DNA of 64,000 bases from an uncultured Verrucomicrobiota bacterium (GTDB taxonomy: Bacteria; Verrucomicrobiota; Verrucomicrobiia; Verrucomicrobiales; Verrucomicrobiaceae): positions 19,050 through 83,049 of the forward strand of contig CAINGK010000221.1 in NCBI GenBank assembly GCA_903848465.1, in the 5' to 3' direction. A model generated the notes under the pieces. That model searched no databases and had not been told where the DNA came from. It worked only from the letters and a program-made list of their open reading frames with translations. How positions within the stretch are numbered: position 1 is the stretch's first letter; the number at the start of each line of letters is the position of its first letter. This document shows positions 1 through 9,200 of the stretch, one piece after another. A program made the position numbers and the translations under genes.

Positions 1-56
1 GTGACTTCTTCACACCACGGGCAGCCGGTTTTGAGATAGACGACAGGTTTGATCAT
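1..56 (-). CDS. glutaredoxin-family protein, N-terminal fragment cut by window edge
   Basis: Read on the minus strand, an ATG at 56-54 opens a frame giving MIKPVVYLKTGCPWCEEV before the window ends. A short hydrophobic beta strand followed by a CPWC dithiol motif at residues 12-15 is the glutaredoxin/thioredoxin-fold active-site layout. The family reduces disulfides or mixed disulfides with glutathione or another thiol donor in the cytoplasm. Only 18 codons are visible, so the subfamily cannot be decided; a single-domain glutaredoxin is most likely because the motif lies so close to the start. Confidence 0.6.
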   Translation of the reverse strand, partial: MIKPVVYLKTGCPWCEEV

Positions 57-504
57 ACCCGCATGATGTCGTGAAAACATGCCTAGGGCAAGCAGCCCGT
101 GCGTGATTCGAGGTTGACCACCCCCCTGCCCTGAATAATGTCCGCCCGCTGTTTTCAGAGCCTTATTCAGTGCTCCGAAGCCCGTCCCTTTGAACCTCAA
201 CTCCCCATGCGCCCTCTTTTAGCACAGACCGCGCAGCAGGAACCGTTCCAACGGATGGATTGCCCGAAAGTTAGTTCCAGCGTGCTGCAAGTGCATGCGG
301 GTGTGACTTTTGAGCCGGCAGGGCCAGTGCGGCCCAGCTTTGAAAACTGCAGCAGCCCGTGGTGGTGCTGTGGCAGGCCGCAGGTGCGGTCCGCCGCGTG
401 CCGCGGACCCGTGGAAGAGGCACGCCGCCCGTTCCCGCCCGCCGCCCCTCCCAGCACCCCGGCCCTGCCTGAACACGCAACCCACCCCTACGTAAACTCA
501 ACTC
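57..504. other. intergenic region between divergent genes
   Basis: This stretch separates the minus-strand glutaredoxin from the plus-strand RNA-binding protein, so it should hold both promoters. Open frames crossing it have no recognisable domain and a composition expected of GC-rich non-coding DNA. No clear promoter, repeat or RNA gene was recognised. Confidence 0.4.
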
Positions 505-1131
505 ATGTCCGACTATCCCAATCGCAATGGCGGAGGAAACTCCAGTTCCAGCTCCAACGGCAATCGCCGCCGCAATCGCAACCGCCCACGTGGACCCCGC
601 CCCGAAGGTCCGCGTCCAACCCGTGAAGGAGGCCGCGAAAGTCGCAACGCCCCCCCTTCTCTCTTCCAGAAAATTCTGGGCTTCTTCGGCCTTGGTAAAT
701 CCAAGCCTAAAAGCCGCCCGCAGCCCGAGCGCAGCAGTGCCGACCCGCGCTCCACGAATGACAACCCACGCCCGCAGCGCGAACCCCGTGTCCGCCGTGA
801 GGCACCTCCTGCCGTGAATCCGTCAGACATCACCACGGAACGCCTGTATGTCGGCAACCTGTCCTACGACGCAACCGAGAGCGACCTGTTTGAACTCTTC
901 AATGGCGTCGGCGCAGTGAAAAATGCCCAAGTCGTCGTCAACAGCCGCACCCAGCGCTCCAAAGGCTTTGCCTTCGTGACCATGGGCACCGTCGAAGAGG
1001 CCCGCCGTGCTGTGCAGGAACTCAGCAGCAAAGACTTCATGGGCCGCCCGCTGCAACTCAGCGGCGCCAAACCCAACACCCGCAGTGACGACGCCGACGC
1101 TCATTCCCCAGAAGAAGCGCAGGCCGCCTGA
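505..1131 (+). CDS. RRM-domain RNA-binding protein with basic low-complexity N-terminus
   Basis: The 208-residue protein has a disordered N-terminal half rich in Ser, Asn, Arg and Pro (about residues 1-105) and one RNA recognition motif at about 112-190. The RRM signatures are visible: RNP2 as LYVGNL (114-119) and RNP1 as SKGFAFVTM (152-160), with the aromatic residues that stack on RNA bases. Bacterial single-RRM proteins of this kind bind single-stranded RNA in the cytoplasm. An Arg/Pro-rich arm attached to an RRM is less usual and may add non-specific RNA binding (inference). A strong hairpin terminator follows at 1157, so the gene looks monocistronic. Confidence 0.88.
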   Translation: MSDYPNRNGGGNSSSSSNGNRRRNRNRPRGPRPEGPRPTREGGRESRNAPPSLFQKILGFFGLGKSKPKSRPQPERSSADPRSTNDNPRPQREPRVRREAPPAVNPSDITTERLYVGNLSYDATESDLFELFNGVGAVKNAQVVVNSRTQRSKGFAFVTMGTVEEARRAVQELSSKDFMGRPLQLSGAKPNTRSDDADAHSPEEAQAA

Positions 1132-1156
1132 TTGAGCTGATCCATTGATACATTGC

Positions 1157-1192
1157 GCCCGCAGGTTCTCACAGGGAGCCTGCGGGCTTTTT
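1157..1192 (+). terminator. Rho-independent terminator
   Basis: A perfect 9-bp stem, GCCCGCAGG (1157-1165) with CCTGCGGGC (1179-1187), is followed directly by five T residues. It lies 26 bases after the stop of the RRM gene. Confidence 0.9.
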
Positions 1193-1268
1193 CTTGGCGT
1201 GAAGCAAAAAAACAGCATCAGGCTGAACAAAAGCACCGCATTTAACTTCCAAGCTCATCAATCCCACT

Positions 1269-2108
1269 ATGCCCGACTCCACTCTCCTCGACCTGGAACC
1301 CGAAGCTGTAATAACCAGCCCCCCCGCCACTCAAGTCTCTCCGGCTGAGATCCATGCTGATGAACAGTTCTGCAACAAGCTGGAAGACCGTGCACTGCTG
1401 AGTGGCCCAAACCGCCGTCTGCGTGATCTGCAACTCCTCTTCAGCGTGGCCAAGGATTTCATCCTGGGCTTTCGAGCACTGCACTTCGTCGGCCCCTGCA
1501 TCACCGTGTTTGGCTCAGCCCGCTTTGATGAAAAGCATCGCTACTATCAATTGGCGCAGGACATGGGGGCTGCGATTGCAAAAATGGGTTTCACCGTGCT
1601 GACGGGCGGCGGACCGGGCATCATGGAAGCCGCCAATCGTGGCGCGAAAGATGCTGGTGGGCGCAGTGTCGGCTGCAACATCCGACTGCCTTTTGAACAA
1701 AGCCACAATCCTTATCTCGACCGCTGGGTGACCATGGAGCATTTCTTCGTGCGCAAGACGCTGCTCATCAAATACAGCTACGGTTTCATCATCATGCCCG
1801 GCGGCTTCGGCACCATGGACGAAATGTTTGAGGCGCTCACACTCATCCAGACCAAAAAGCTCAAGGGCTTCCCCATCGTCATCATGGGTAGCGATTTCTG
1901 GCCGGAGATGCGCCAGTTCATGGACCACATGCTCCGAGGCGCGACGATCAGCCCGGAAGATCTGGATTTGATCAAGTGGACCGATTCAGTGGATGAGGCC
2001 GTAGCGCACCTGCAGGACAAGGCCGTCACCCAGTTCGGCCTGCGTCGCCTTCGCGTGCCACAGAGTAGCTCGCTGCTGGGAGAAAAGGCGCTTGAAGGCG
2101 CGCATTGA
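1269..2108 (+). CDS. LOG family protein (TIGR00730 Rossmann fold)
   Basis: The 279-residue protein carries the LOG/lysine-decarboxylase-like signatures: FGSAR at 81-85, TGGGPGIMEAANRGA at 112-126 and PGGFGTMDE at 177-185. Family members with these motifs hydrolyse nucleoside 5'-monophosphates to base plus ribose 5-phosphate, including cytokinin riboside monophosphates; many old annotations wrongly say lysine decarboxylase. It is longer than the shortest LOG enzymes because of a roughly 70-residue N-terminal extension, as in the long bacterial subgroup. The hydrolase gene follows 22 bases downstream on the same strand, so the two may be co-transcribed. The real substrate is not visible from sequence. 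Confidence 0.88.
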   Translation: MPDSTLLDLEPEAVITSPPATQVSPAEIHADEQFCNKLEDRALLSGPNRRLRDLQLLFSVAKDFILGFRALHFVGPCITVFGSARFDEKHRYYQLAQDMGAAIAKMGFTVLTGGGPGIMEAANRGAKDAGGRSVGCNIRLPFEQSHNPYLDRWVTMEHFFVRKTLLIKYSYGFIIMPGGFGTMDEMFEALTLIQTKKLKGFPIVIMGSDFWPEMRQFMDHMLRGATISPEDLDLIKWTDSVDEAVAHLQDKAVTQFGLRRLRVPQSSSLLGEKALEGAH

Positions 2109-2130
2109 AACACCAAACTCCCCTCCCCGC

Positions 2131-3021
2131 ATGTCTGCCCAAACTTTCACCCTCTCCAATGGCCTCAAGCTGGGGTATTGCGAGTATGGTGACCCGAAGG
2201 GCGAAGTCGCGTTCTACTTTCACGGCTGGCCGTCCTCCCATGTGCAGGGCTCCCTATTTGATGAACCTGCCCGCAAGCATGGCATGCGCCTCATCTGCCC
2301 CGACCGCCCCGGCATTGGTCTGTCTGATTTTCAGCCGAACCGCACTTTGTTTGACTGGCCGGATACCGTGGTGCAACTGGCCGCCCACGTCGGCGCGGAC
2401 AACTACCACGTCATCGGCTGGTCCGGCGGCAGTCCCTACGTCCTGGTCACGGCCCTGAAACTGCGCAAACGCCTGCTCTCCGCCTCCATCATCTGCGGTG
2501 CGCCGCCGCTGAAGTTTTTGGGCGATCGGCAGATGTTCTGGCTCTATCGCTTCATGATCCAATTGCGGCACTACTTTCCGACGCTTCTCGGCCTGGTCCT
2601 GCGCCTGGGCGGAGTGGTTGCCAAAGGCAACCCCGAGAAAGTGCCGCTGCGCTGGCTGATGAAACTGCTGGGCCGGGAGGACTGCCGCATCCTGCTACAG
2701 CCTGGTATTTTTGATGTGGTGCGTGCCGCCACGCTCGGTGCCCTGGATCGCGGGCCGCGCAGCGTCATCGCTGATGCGGACATCTACCTGAATGAATGGG
2801 GCTTTGAAGTCAGCCAGATCCCCTTCCCCATCCGCTTTTGGCATGGCAAGCAGGACCGCAACATCGCCTGGACTTACACCCAGCAGATCTCCCAATTGAT
2901 CGCGCATGCCGAAACCCACTGGTCCGAAATCGACGGTCACTACTCCCTGCCCATCACCCACGCCGAGCAGATCATCGTGGCGGCATTGCAGAAGGACGTG
3001 CCTTTATTGAATGGGGCTTAA
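2131..3021 (+). CDS. alpha/beta hydrolase fold protein
   Basis: From the ATG at 2131 the protein is 296 residues. It shows the alpha/beta-hydrolase layout: an HGWPSS oxyanion-type loop at 31-36, the nucleophile elbow GWSGG at 96-100 (Ser98), an acidic residue after HGKQDRN near 245, and a C-terminal DGHY histidine near 280. The frame is open back to 2092, which would overlap the previous gene; 2131 is preferred because the conserved fold starts soon after it. No signal peptide is seen, so a cytoplasmic hydrolase is likely. The substrate cannot be predicted. Confidence 0.85.
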   Translation: MSAQTFTLSNGLKLGYCEYGDPKGEVAFYFHGWPSSHVQGSLFDEPARKHGMRLICPDRPGIGLSDFQPNRTLFDWPDTVVQLAAHVGADNYHVIGWSGGSPYVLVTALKLRKRLLSASIICGAPPLKFLGDRQMFWLYRFMIQLRHYFPTLLGLVLRLGGVVAKGNPEKVPLRWLMKLLGREDCRILLQPGIFDVVRAATLGALDRGPRSVIADADIYLNEWGFEVSQIPFPIRFWHGKQDRNIAWTYTQQISQLIAHAETHWSEIDGHYSLPITHAEQIIVAALQKDVPLLNGA

Positions 3022-3111
3022 CTCATGCCCCGAGTGCGGCTTTCTTGTGCCGTCGCACAACATTTTTATACGCAGCCAACCTGACTGCGCAGCCACTGAC
3101 GCAGCAAGAAT

Positions 3112-4020
3112 CTACCGCATCGTTTCAAACCGCTTTTTGAGCACGTCCTTCTGGGACGCACCGCCGAGCTTGGACTGCGTGTCGTCGATCCACTTTTGCT
3201 CCAGCGCGTTCTTCGTGGGGCGGTTGACCTGGTAGTAAACGCCGAATTTTCCGGGGGCGAGGTTTTCGGCCATCTGGTAGGCGGCCACGTCGTTGGTCAC
3301 GTCGTGCTGCGTTTCGTCAATGGTGTCAAAGGTGCCGCCCTTCTTGGGCCAACTGTCGTCAAAGGCACCGGCGTAGAACATGACGCACTCGCTGAGGCAC
3401 TCGACGACGCTGAAGCCGTCATGCAGAATGGCGCGCTCAAACATGGCTTCCATGTGCTTCACCTGCGCGGCGTGTGTGCGGGCGATGAACGTGGCACCGC
3501 TGGCGAGGAGCTGGCGCATGGGATTGATCGGGCGGTCGATGCTGCCGGTGGGGTCAGTCTTGCTCTTGAAGCCGATGGGGCTCGTCGGGCTGGTCTGCTT
3601 CTTGGTCAGGCCATAGACGAAATTGTCCATGATGACGTAGGTGAGCTTGATGTTTTTGCGCGCGGCGTGGTTGAGGTGGTTGCCGCCGATGGAGAAGCCG
3701 TCGCCGTCACCGCCGAAGACGAAGACGTGAACGTCTGGACGGCTGAGGGAGATGCCGGTGGCGAGAGGAACAGCACGGCCATGAATGAAGTGAATGCCGT
3801 GCGTGTTCATGAAATACGGGAAGCGGCTGGAGCAGCCGATGCCGGCCACGCAGACGATGTTTTCATGCGGGTATTGGAGCTTCTCCAGCACGCGATAAAA
3901 GATGTTCAGCACGGCGAAGTCGCCGCAGCCGGGGCACCAGGTGGGATGGTCGGCGGTGAGGGCTTTTTTGGTGAGCTTGTCCGTGGCAGGAGCTGCTGGA
4001 GTGACGAGGGCGGTGGACAT
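3112..4020 (-). CDS. korB: 2-oxoacid:ferredoxin oxidoreductase, beta subunit
   Basis: This 302-residue subunit binds thiamine diphosphate in a cytoplasmic enzyme that decarboxylates a 2-oxoacid (probably 2-oxoglutarate) to the acyl-CoA and passes electrons to ferredoxin. HPTWCPGCG near residues 25-33 is the family start motif, and GGDGD at 103-107 followed by the GGNH segment forms the ThDP/Mg site. It lies 49 bases downstream of the alpha subunit gene on the same strand, the usual korA-korB order. No separate ferredoxin-like delta subunit is adjacent. Whether the substrate is 2-oxoglutarate or pyruvate is inferred from the overall architecture (fused gamma-alpha subunit plus short beta subunit). 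Confidence 0.92.
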   Translation of the reverse strand: MSTALVTPAAPATDKLTKKALTADHPTWCPGCGDFAVLNIFYRVLEKLQYPHENIVCVAGIGCSSRFPYFMNTHGIHFIHGRAVPLATGISLSRPDVHVFVFGGDGDGFSIGGNHLNHAARKNIKLTYVIMDNFVYGLTKKQTSPTSPIGFKSKTDPTGSIDRPINPMRQLLASGATFIARTHAAQVKHMEAMFERAILHDGFSVVECLSECVMFYAGAFDDSWPKKGGTFDTIDETQHDVTNDVAAYQMAENLAPGKFGVYYQVNRPTKNALEQKWIDDTQSKLGGASQKDVLKKRFETMR

Positions 4021-4069
4021 GATGGTTGGAAAAAGTGAAAGGTTGAGAGTGCTGCGGGTTCGGTTCCGA

Positions 4070-5857
4070 TTATGCGGCCATGATTTTTTCCACGCCCGTC
4101 ACGATCTCGCGGATGCGGAAGGCGAGGCCGTCGGTTTTGCACACGGACTGGATGCGTGGGTCTGCGAGGCTGGCGCGCAGGAGTGTGGCGAGCTGGCCGT
4201 AGCCGTAGAGGCCGGAGTCGTTCATCTCCACGCAGACGACGTGCTTGAACTTCTTGAAGAGTCCATCCAGTCCGTCCGGCATGGGGTGCAGGTGGCGCAG
4301 GTGCAGGGCACCCACTTTGTGGCCTTCCGTGCGCATGCGGTCCACGCTTTCTTTGATGGGGCCGTAGGTGCTGCCCCAGCCGATGACGAGGACATCGCCG
4401 GACTGGTCGCCGTGGATGACGGGCAGCGGGAGTTCTTTGGAAAGCTGCACCAGCTTGTTGCGGCGCTTGGCGGTCATCAAAGTGTGCATCTTGGGGCTGC
4501 CGCTGGGGTGGCCCATTTCATCGTGCTCCAGACCGGTGGAGACGGGGTATTTGCCTCCTGCCATCTTGGAGCCGGGAGGTGCGTGCTGTGTGATGGAATC
4601 GAGGGGATAGGGCTTGAAGCCTTCGGGGCGGGTGGAGAGATCGAGCGTGGGTTCGACCCAGTGCTTGTCGAGATCGGGCTCTTCAAAGGCTTCGATGCGG
4701 CTGCTCAGCGCCTGATCGCTCAGGATGATGACGGGGCAGGAGTATTTCTTGGCCAGCTTGCCGGCCTCCAGCGCGATGTAGAAGCAGTCCTCCACGTCCT
4801 TTGGCGCCAGCACGATGCGCGGGCTGTCGCCATGGCTGCCGTAGATGGCCTGCATGAGGTCGGACTGCTCCACGCTGGTGGGCAGACCGGTGGAAGGACC
4901 GCCGCGCTGGACGTTCACCACGATGAGCGGGATCTCCGCCATGCTGGCGTAACCGAGCGCTTCCATCTTCAAGCTGAGGCCCGGGCCTGCACTGCCAGTG
5001 ATGGCGAGGTGGCCAGCAAAGGCAGCACCGATGGTCATGGACACGGCGGCGAGTTCGTCCTCTGCCTGCACGTAAAGGCCACCATACTTTGGCAGTTCGG
5101 CGCGCAGGGTTTCCATGATGGAGGACCACGGGGTGATGGGATAGGCGGAGCCGTAGCGCACGCCGGCAGCGATGAGGCCGAGCGTAAGCATCTGATTGCC
5201 ATCGGCGCTGATGCGGTGGCCGCTGGTGGCTTCTCCGGGCACGAAGGCAAATTTTTCGACATCGCCCACCTGGTAGGCAAAACCGGCGTCAAAGGCCAGC
5301 AACGCATTGCGCAGCACGCTTTCGTCCTTCTTGCCAAACTGACGGCTGACGATGCCCACGAGCTTTTCCTTGTCGAGATTGAAGACGGCGCAGACCATGC
5401 CGAGAACGAACATGTTCTTGCCGCGGTCACGGGTGGAACCGCCCACGGCCTCCACCGTGGCGGAAGTGAAGGGCACGCCGATGTGGATGATGCCGCGCTC
5501 GTTCTTGATGTCCTCCGGACCCATGTCTGCGGTGTCGTAGAAGCAGATGCCGCCATCGCGCAGCGCGGCGATGTGGTTTTCGTAGCTGTGCTTGTAAAAG
5601 ACCACGAGCACGTCGGCTTCGTCGCCCTCATGCAGCACCTCGCCGGAGCCCAGATGCACCTGGAAAATGGAGGGACCGCCCGAGATCGTGGACGGGATGG
5701 TCATGTAGGTCATCACTTCCTGCGCGGTGCGACCGGCCAGACGCGCCAGGAAACCGCCGATGGACTGAATGCCGTCCTGGGAATTGCCTGCGAGGCGGAT
5801 GACGGCGTTGCGCAGGGACGTGGGAGAAGACGACGAAGGAGCTGGAGCTGAGGACAT
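4070..5857 (-). CDS. korA: 2-oxoacid:ferredoxin oxidoreductase, fused gamma-alpha subunit
   Basis: The 595-residue protein combines an N-terminal gamma domain (about 15-200, with AGNSQDGIQSIGG and a FYKHSYENH segment) and a C-terminal pyrimidine-binding alpha domain (from about 215, with YPITPWSSIMETL, then SAGPGLSLKMEALG). This gamma-alpha fusion with a short separate beta subunit is the 2-oxoglutarate:ferredoxin oxidoreductase form, used in an oxygen-tolerant or reverse TCA step. It is first in a two-gene minus-strand operon with korB. A divergent 436-bp intergenic region lies upstream and presumably holds its promoter. Confidence 0.92.
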   Translation of the reverse strand: MSSAPAPSSSSPTSLRNAVIRLAGNSQDGIQSIGGFLARLAGRTAQEVMTYMTIPSTISGGPSIFQVHLGSGEVLHEGDEADVLVVFYKHSYENHIAALRDGGICFYDTADMGPEDIKNERGIIHIGVPFTSATVEAVGGSTRDRGKNMFVLGMVCAVFNLDKEKLVGIVSRQFGKKDESVLRNALLAFDAGFAYQVGDVEKFAFVPGEATSGHRISADGNQMLTLGLIAAGVRYGSAYPITPWSSIMETLRAELPKYGGLYVQAEDELAAVSMTIGAAFAGHLAITGSAGPGLSLKMEALGYASMAEIPLIVVNVQRGGPSTGLPTSVEQSDLMQAIYGSHGDSPRIVLAPKDVEDCFYIALEAGKLAKKYSCPVIILSDQALSSRIEAFEEPDLDKHWVEPTLDLSTRPEGFKPYPLDSITQHAPPGSKMAGGKYPVSTGLEHDEMGHPSGSPKMHTLMTAKRRNKLVQLSKELPLPVIHGDQSGDVLVIGWGSTYGPIKESVDRMRTEGHKVGALHLRHLHPMPDGLDGLFKKFKHVVCVEMNDSGLYGYGQLATLLRASLADPRIQSVCKTDGLAFRIREIVTGVEKIMAA

Positions 5858-6293
5858 GGTTGGAGTACGGGCATGGTTGGTGCCCGCAGGTTGGTTGGCT
5901 GAGGAAACGCGATTCTAGGAGGTCTTTTGCAGCCGTCCATATCGTTGAGTGGCTTTTTTCTGCGATATCCGCCCGTGATGATCGGGCTGATCATTGAGAA
6001 TGACGAAGCTCGAAGAGTCGCGCGGAGAAATACGCGTCATACAACTGCGCATTCCGGCAAGAAGAAAAAAACTCCGGCGCAAGAACGTGTCATGATCAAT
6101 GCAGACGCAGCCAACTGCTGTAGAGCACATCCCCACAGAAGCAGGCGTCGAAGAGGAGAAATGTGACGGACTCGTTGTTTGAATGCGACCTGTTATAAGC
6201 GATATACATTCGCCGCAAAAAGCCCCCCTTTTTGCATCAGTTTTTCATCTTAAGATTAAAAGATGAAGAGCGATGCTCGCGGCACGACATCCC
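5858..6293. other. divergent intergenic region, no gene seen
   Basis: This region lies between korA (minus) and the giant repeat protein (plus). It is AT-richer near 6180-6265 and includes a GCAAAAAG...CTTTTTGC palindrome near 6217-6237. No domain-bearing reading frame was found. It probably holds two divergent promoters, but no convincing -35/-10 pair can be named. Confidence 0.4.
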
Positions 6294-9200
6294 ATGAAAA
6301 AATCACCCCTCACCCGGGCTTGGAAGTCCACGCCCGCGAACTGCCGTATTCGCCAAACCAGACTCTTATGGAGCACCTGCATAGTGCTTGCACTGGGAGT
6401 CGCCGAAGAGATCCATGCACAATCCGTTTGGAATGCAGGCACGGGCAACTGGAGCACGGCGGCGGACTGGCTGCCTGCGGTGACTCCTGTGAGCGGCACA
6501 TCCACGGCACTGACGTTTGGCGGCAGCACGAGCTACACGGCCACGGATGACATCAGCGGGACTTTTCAGTTCAACCGCATGCTGTTCAACAACACTGCAG
6601 GCACGGTCACGCTCGCAGGCAATGCACTCAACGTGGTCAATCCACTCAACGGCACCACCGTGCTGCCCACGCTCGCACTGACAGGCGCGGGGAGCGCGAC
6701 CATTTCCTCTGCAATGACCTGGAGCGGCGAAACGGCGGTGACGAACTCCGGCTCCGGCACGCTGCTCTTCAGTGGCAACCAGACCTTTAACAACGGCACC
6801 AAGCAGACCTTTACCAATTCCGGCACCGGCACCATCACGCTGGCGGACGCGATCACCTATGCCAACACGGGCGGCGCGAGCGGTGGCGGCATCGTGCTGA
6901 ACCTGATCAACAACAACAGCACGGCGGGCAGTTTCAACGTGGGCAATCTGGGCGGACTGGGAAGCGCGACCAACCCCTTTTACCTCAACGTCGGCGGCAC
7001 CGGCACGGTGAAATTTTCAGGCAGCACCAGCGGGGACCTCTTTAGCAACAGCGCGATCCTGATTGTGCAAAGCGGCGCGACGTTTGACTTCAATGGCAAT
7101 CCTGAAGGCATGGGGGCCATCGCCGGAGCAGGAACCATCGCCATGACTTCGGCCGCCAGCATCACTACATCCCTTGCCGGTTATTACGTCTTCTCCGGGA
7201 AACTGACCGGGAGTGGAGCCCTCGCAGTCAATTCGACAAATACAGAGACGCTGGTGCTGTCGGGCTCGACGAGCACCTACACCGGCGCGACTTCGGTCCT
7301 GGGCGGCACGATCATTGTCTCTGCCAATGCACCCAGCGGCAGCGCCGGTGCCCTGGGCAATGCCTCCTCCGCCGTGCTGGTGGGAAATACCAGCGGTGCC
7401 AATTCTGCTGCGCTGCTGATGGACACCGCCGGAGTGACGATCGTCCGTAACATTTTGCTACAGTCTGGCAATACGGGCACGGCCACGCTCGGCGGGCTCA
7501 ATACTACGGGCACGGTGACGTATGGTGGCAGCATCACTCTGGGCACCGCCAGTGCTGCGGCCAAGGGGCTCACGGTTTACTCCGCCAGCGGTGGCACGGT
7601 GCTTTTTACCGGCAATCTGCTGCGCGCGACATCCGCCACAGGCACCACAGACACGCTCACCGTCGTTGCCAGCGGCACGGTGACACTGCAAGGCAGCGGG
7701 GACACCTTCACCGGCGCCACGACCGTGGGCGGTGGCACGCTTGTGCTGGATCATACTGTGTCAAACACCGCCAAGCTCAGCAGCACGGCGGGGCTGACCT
7801 TGAGCGGAGGTTCGCTCAGCCTCAGCGGCAGCAGCGCGGCGGCCTCCACGCAGACGGTGGGTGGCCTCACGCTGGGCAGCAGCACCGCACCGCTGGGCGG
7901 CGGCGGGCAGATCAAAGTCACCAGCGGCACGAATCTAAATGCCACGCTCATTCTCGGCACGATCACGCACAACACGGGAGGCACGGTGGACTTTTCCACC
8001 ATCAACACCGGCACCGGCGTGGCCAGCATCACGACGACCACGGCCAACACGACCAGCGGCATCCTGGGCGGCTACGCCACCTACCAGCTCAATGACTGGG
8101 CGGTGAATGACGGCACGGGCAACATCACCGCGCTGGCCGCAGGCAGCTACACGACTTCCTTTGGCAGCGGCCTGGCCACCAGCCTCAGTGCCAGCACCGC
8201 GCTGGCCAGCGGCGGGGCCACCACCAACACGCTGCGCTTCACCAGCGCTGCGGCGCTGACATTCGATGCCACCACGCCCGGCACATTGAATCTCGAAACC
8301 GGCGGCATCCTCGTGGCCACCACGGCGGGAGCCACCAGCATCGGCAGCACGACCACACGCGGCACGCTGGCCAGCAGCACAGGAGAAGTGATCATCAATC
8401 AGCAGAGCAGCAGCACACTCACCATCAACTCGATCATCAGCGGCACCAACTTGACGGTGTCAGGAGTCGGCACTGTCGCGCTGACTGCCGCCAACACCTT
8501 TACAGGCAACATCGTCATCAACAATGGCGCTACTGTAACTGCCGCCGCCAATAACAATCTGGGCGGGAACACCACCGCCATCAGTCTCAATGGCGGCACC
8601 CTGGCACTGACTGGCACAGCGGTCACATTCACCACGCTTATAGTTCCGGCACACACCATCTACATCGGCCCGGAGGGGGGCACGTTGAGCTTTGCCACCG
8701 AGCAAGGACAAGGACTCACCGTACAAGGGCTCCCTGGTGGCGCACTGTCCGGCAGCGGAAATCTGACGGTGACGGGCGGGGGCGGATTTACCACCGGCTC
8801 ATCCACCAGCACCTTCAGTGGTAACATTTACATCAGCAACGCAGGGATTTACTCCAACAGCTCGCAGCTCACCTCCGCAGCCTCAGTCACTGTGGCCAGC
8901 GGCGCGACGTGGGGCGTTGAGGATGACAGCACTGGCATCTTCGACATCGCCCTCAGCGGGCGCATCATGCTCAATGGAAATGGACTGGGCGGCAACGGGG
9001 CGCTGCGCCTGACGGACCAGAGCACCGGCACCGCGCTGCTGGATCCCCGGACAACCATTGGCAATGACATCGTGCTGCAGACTGATTCGCTCGTCCAGGT
9101 GGACAACGGCAGCTACACCGGCGTTGCAAGCGTGGCGGGCAGCCTCTCCGTGCTCACGCTCTCGGGCAACATCAGCGGCACAGGGGCACTGAGCAAATCC

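Noticed and set aside
138..626. 162-codon frame before the RRM gene
   Set aside because: No domain, overlaps the RRM start in another frame, and its composition looks random.
3196..5851. Long plus-strand open frames opposite korA and korB
   Set aside because: They are antisense shadows of highly conserved genes, rich in His/Asp/Val/Gly runs, with no domain.
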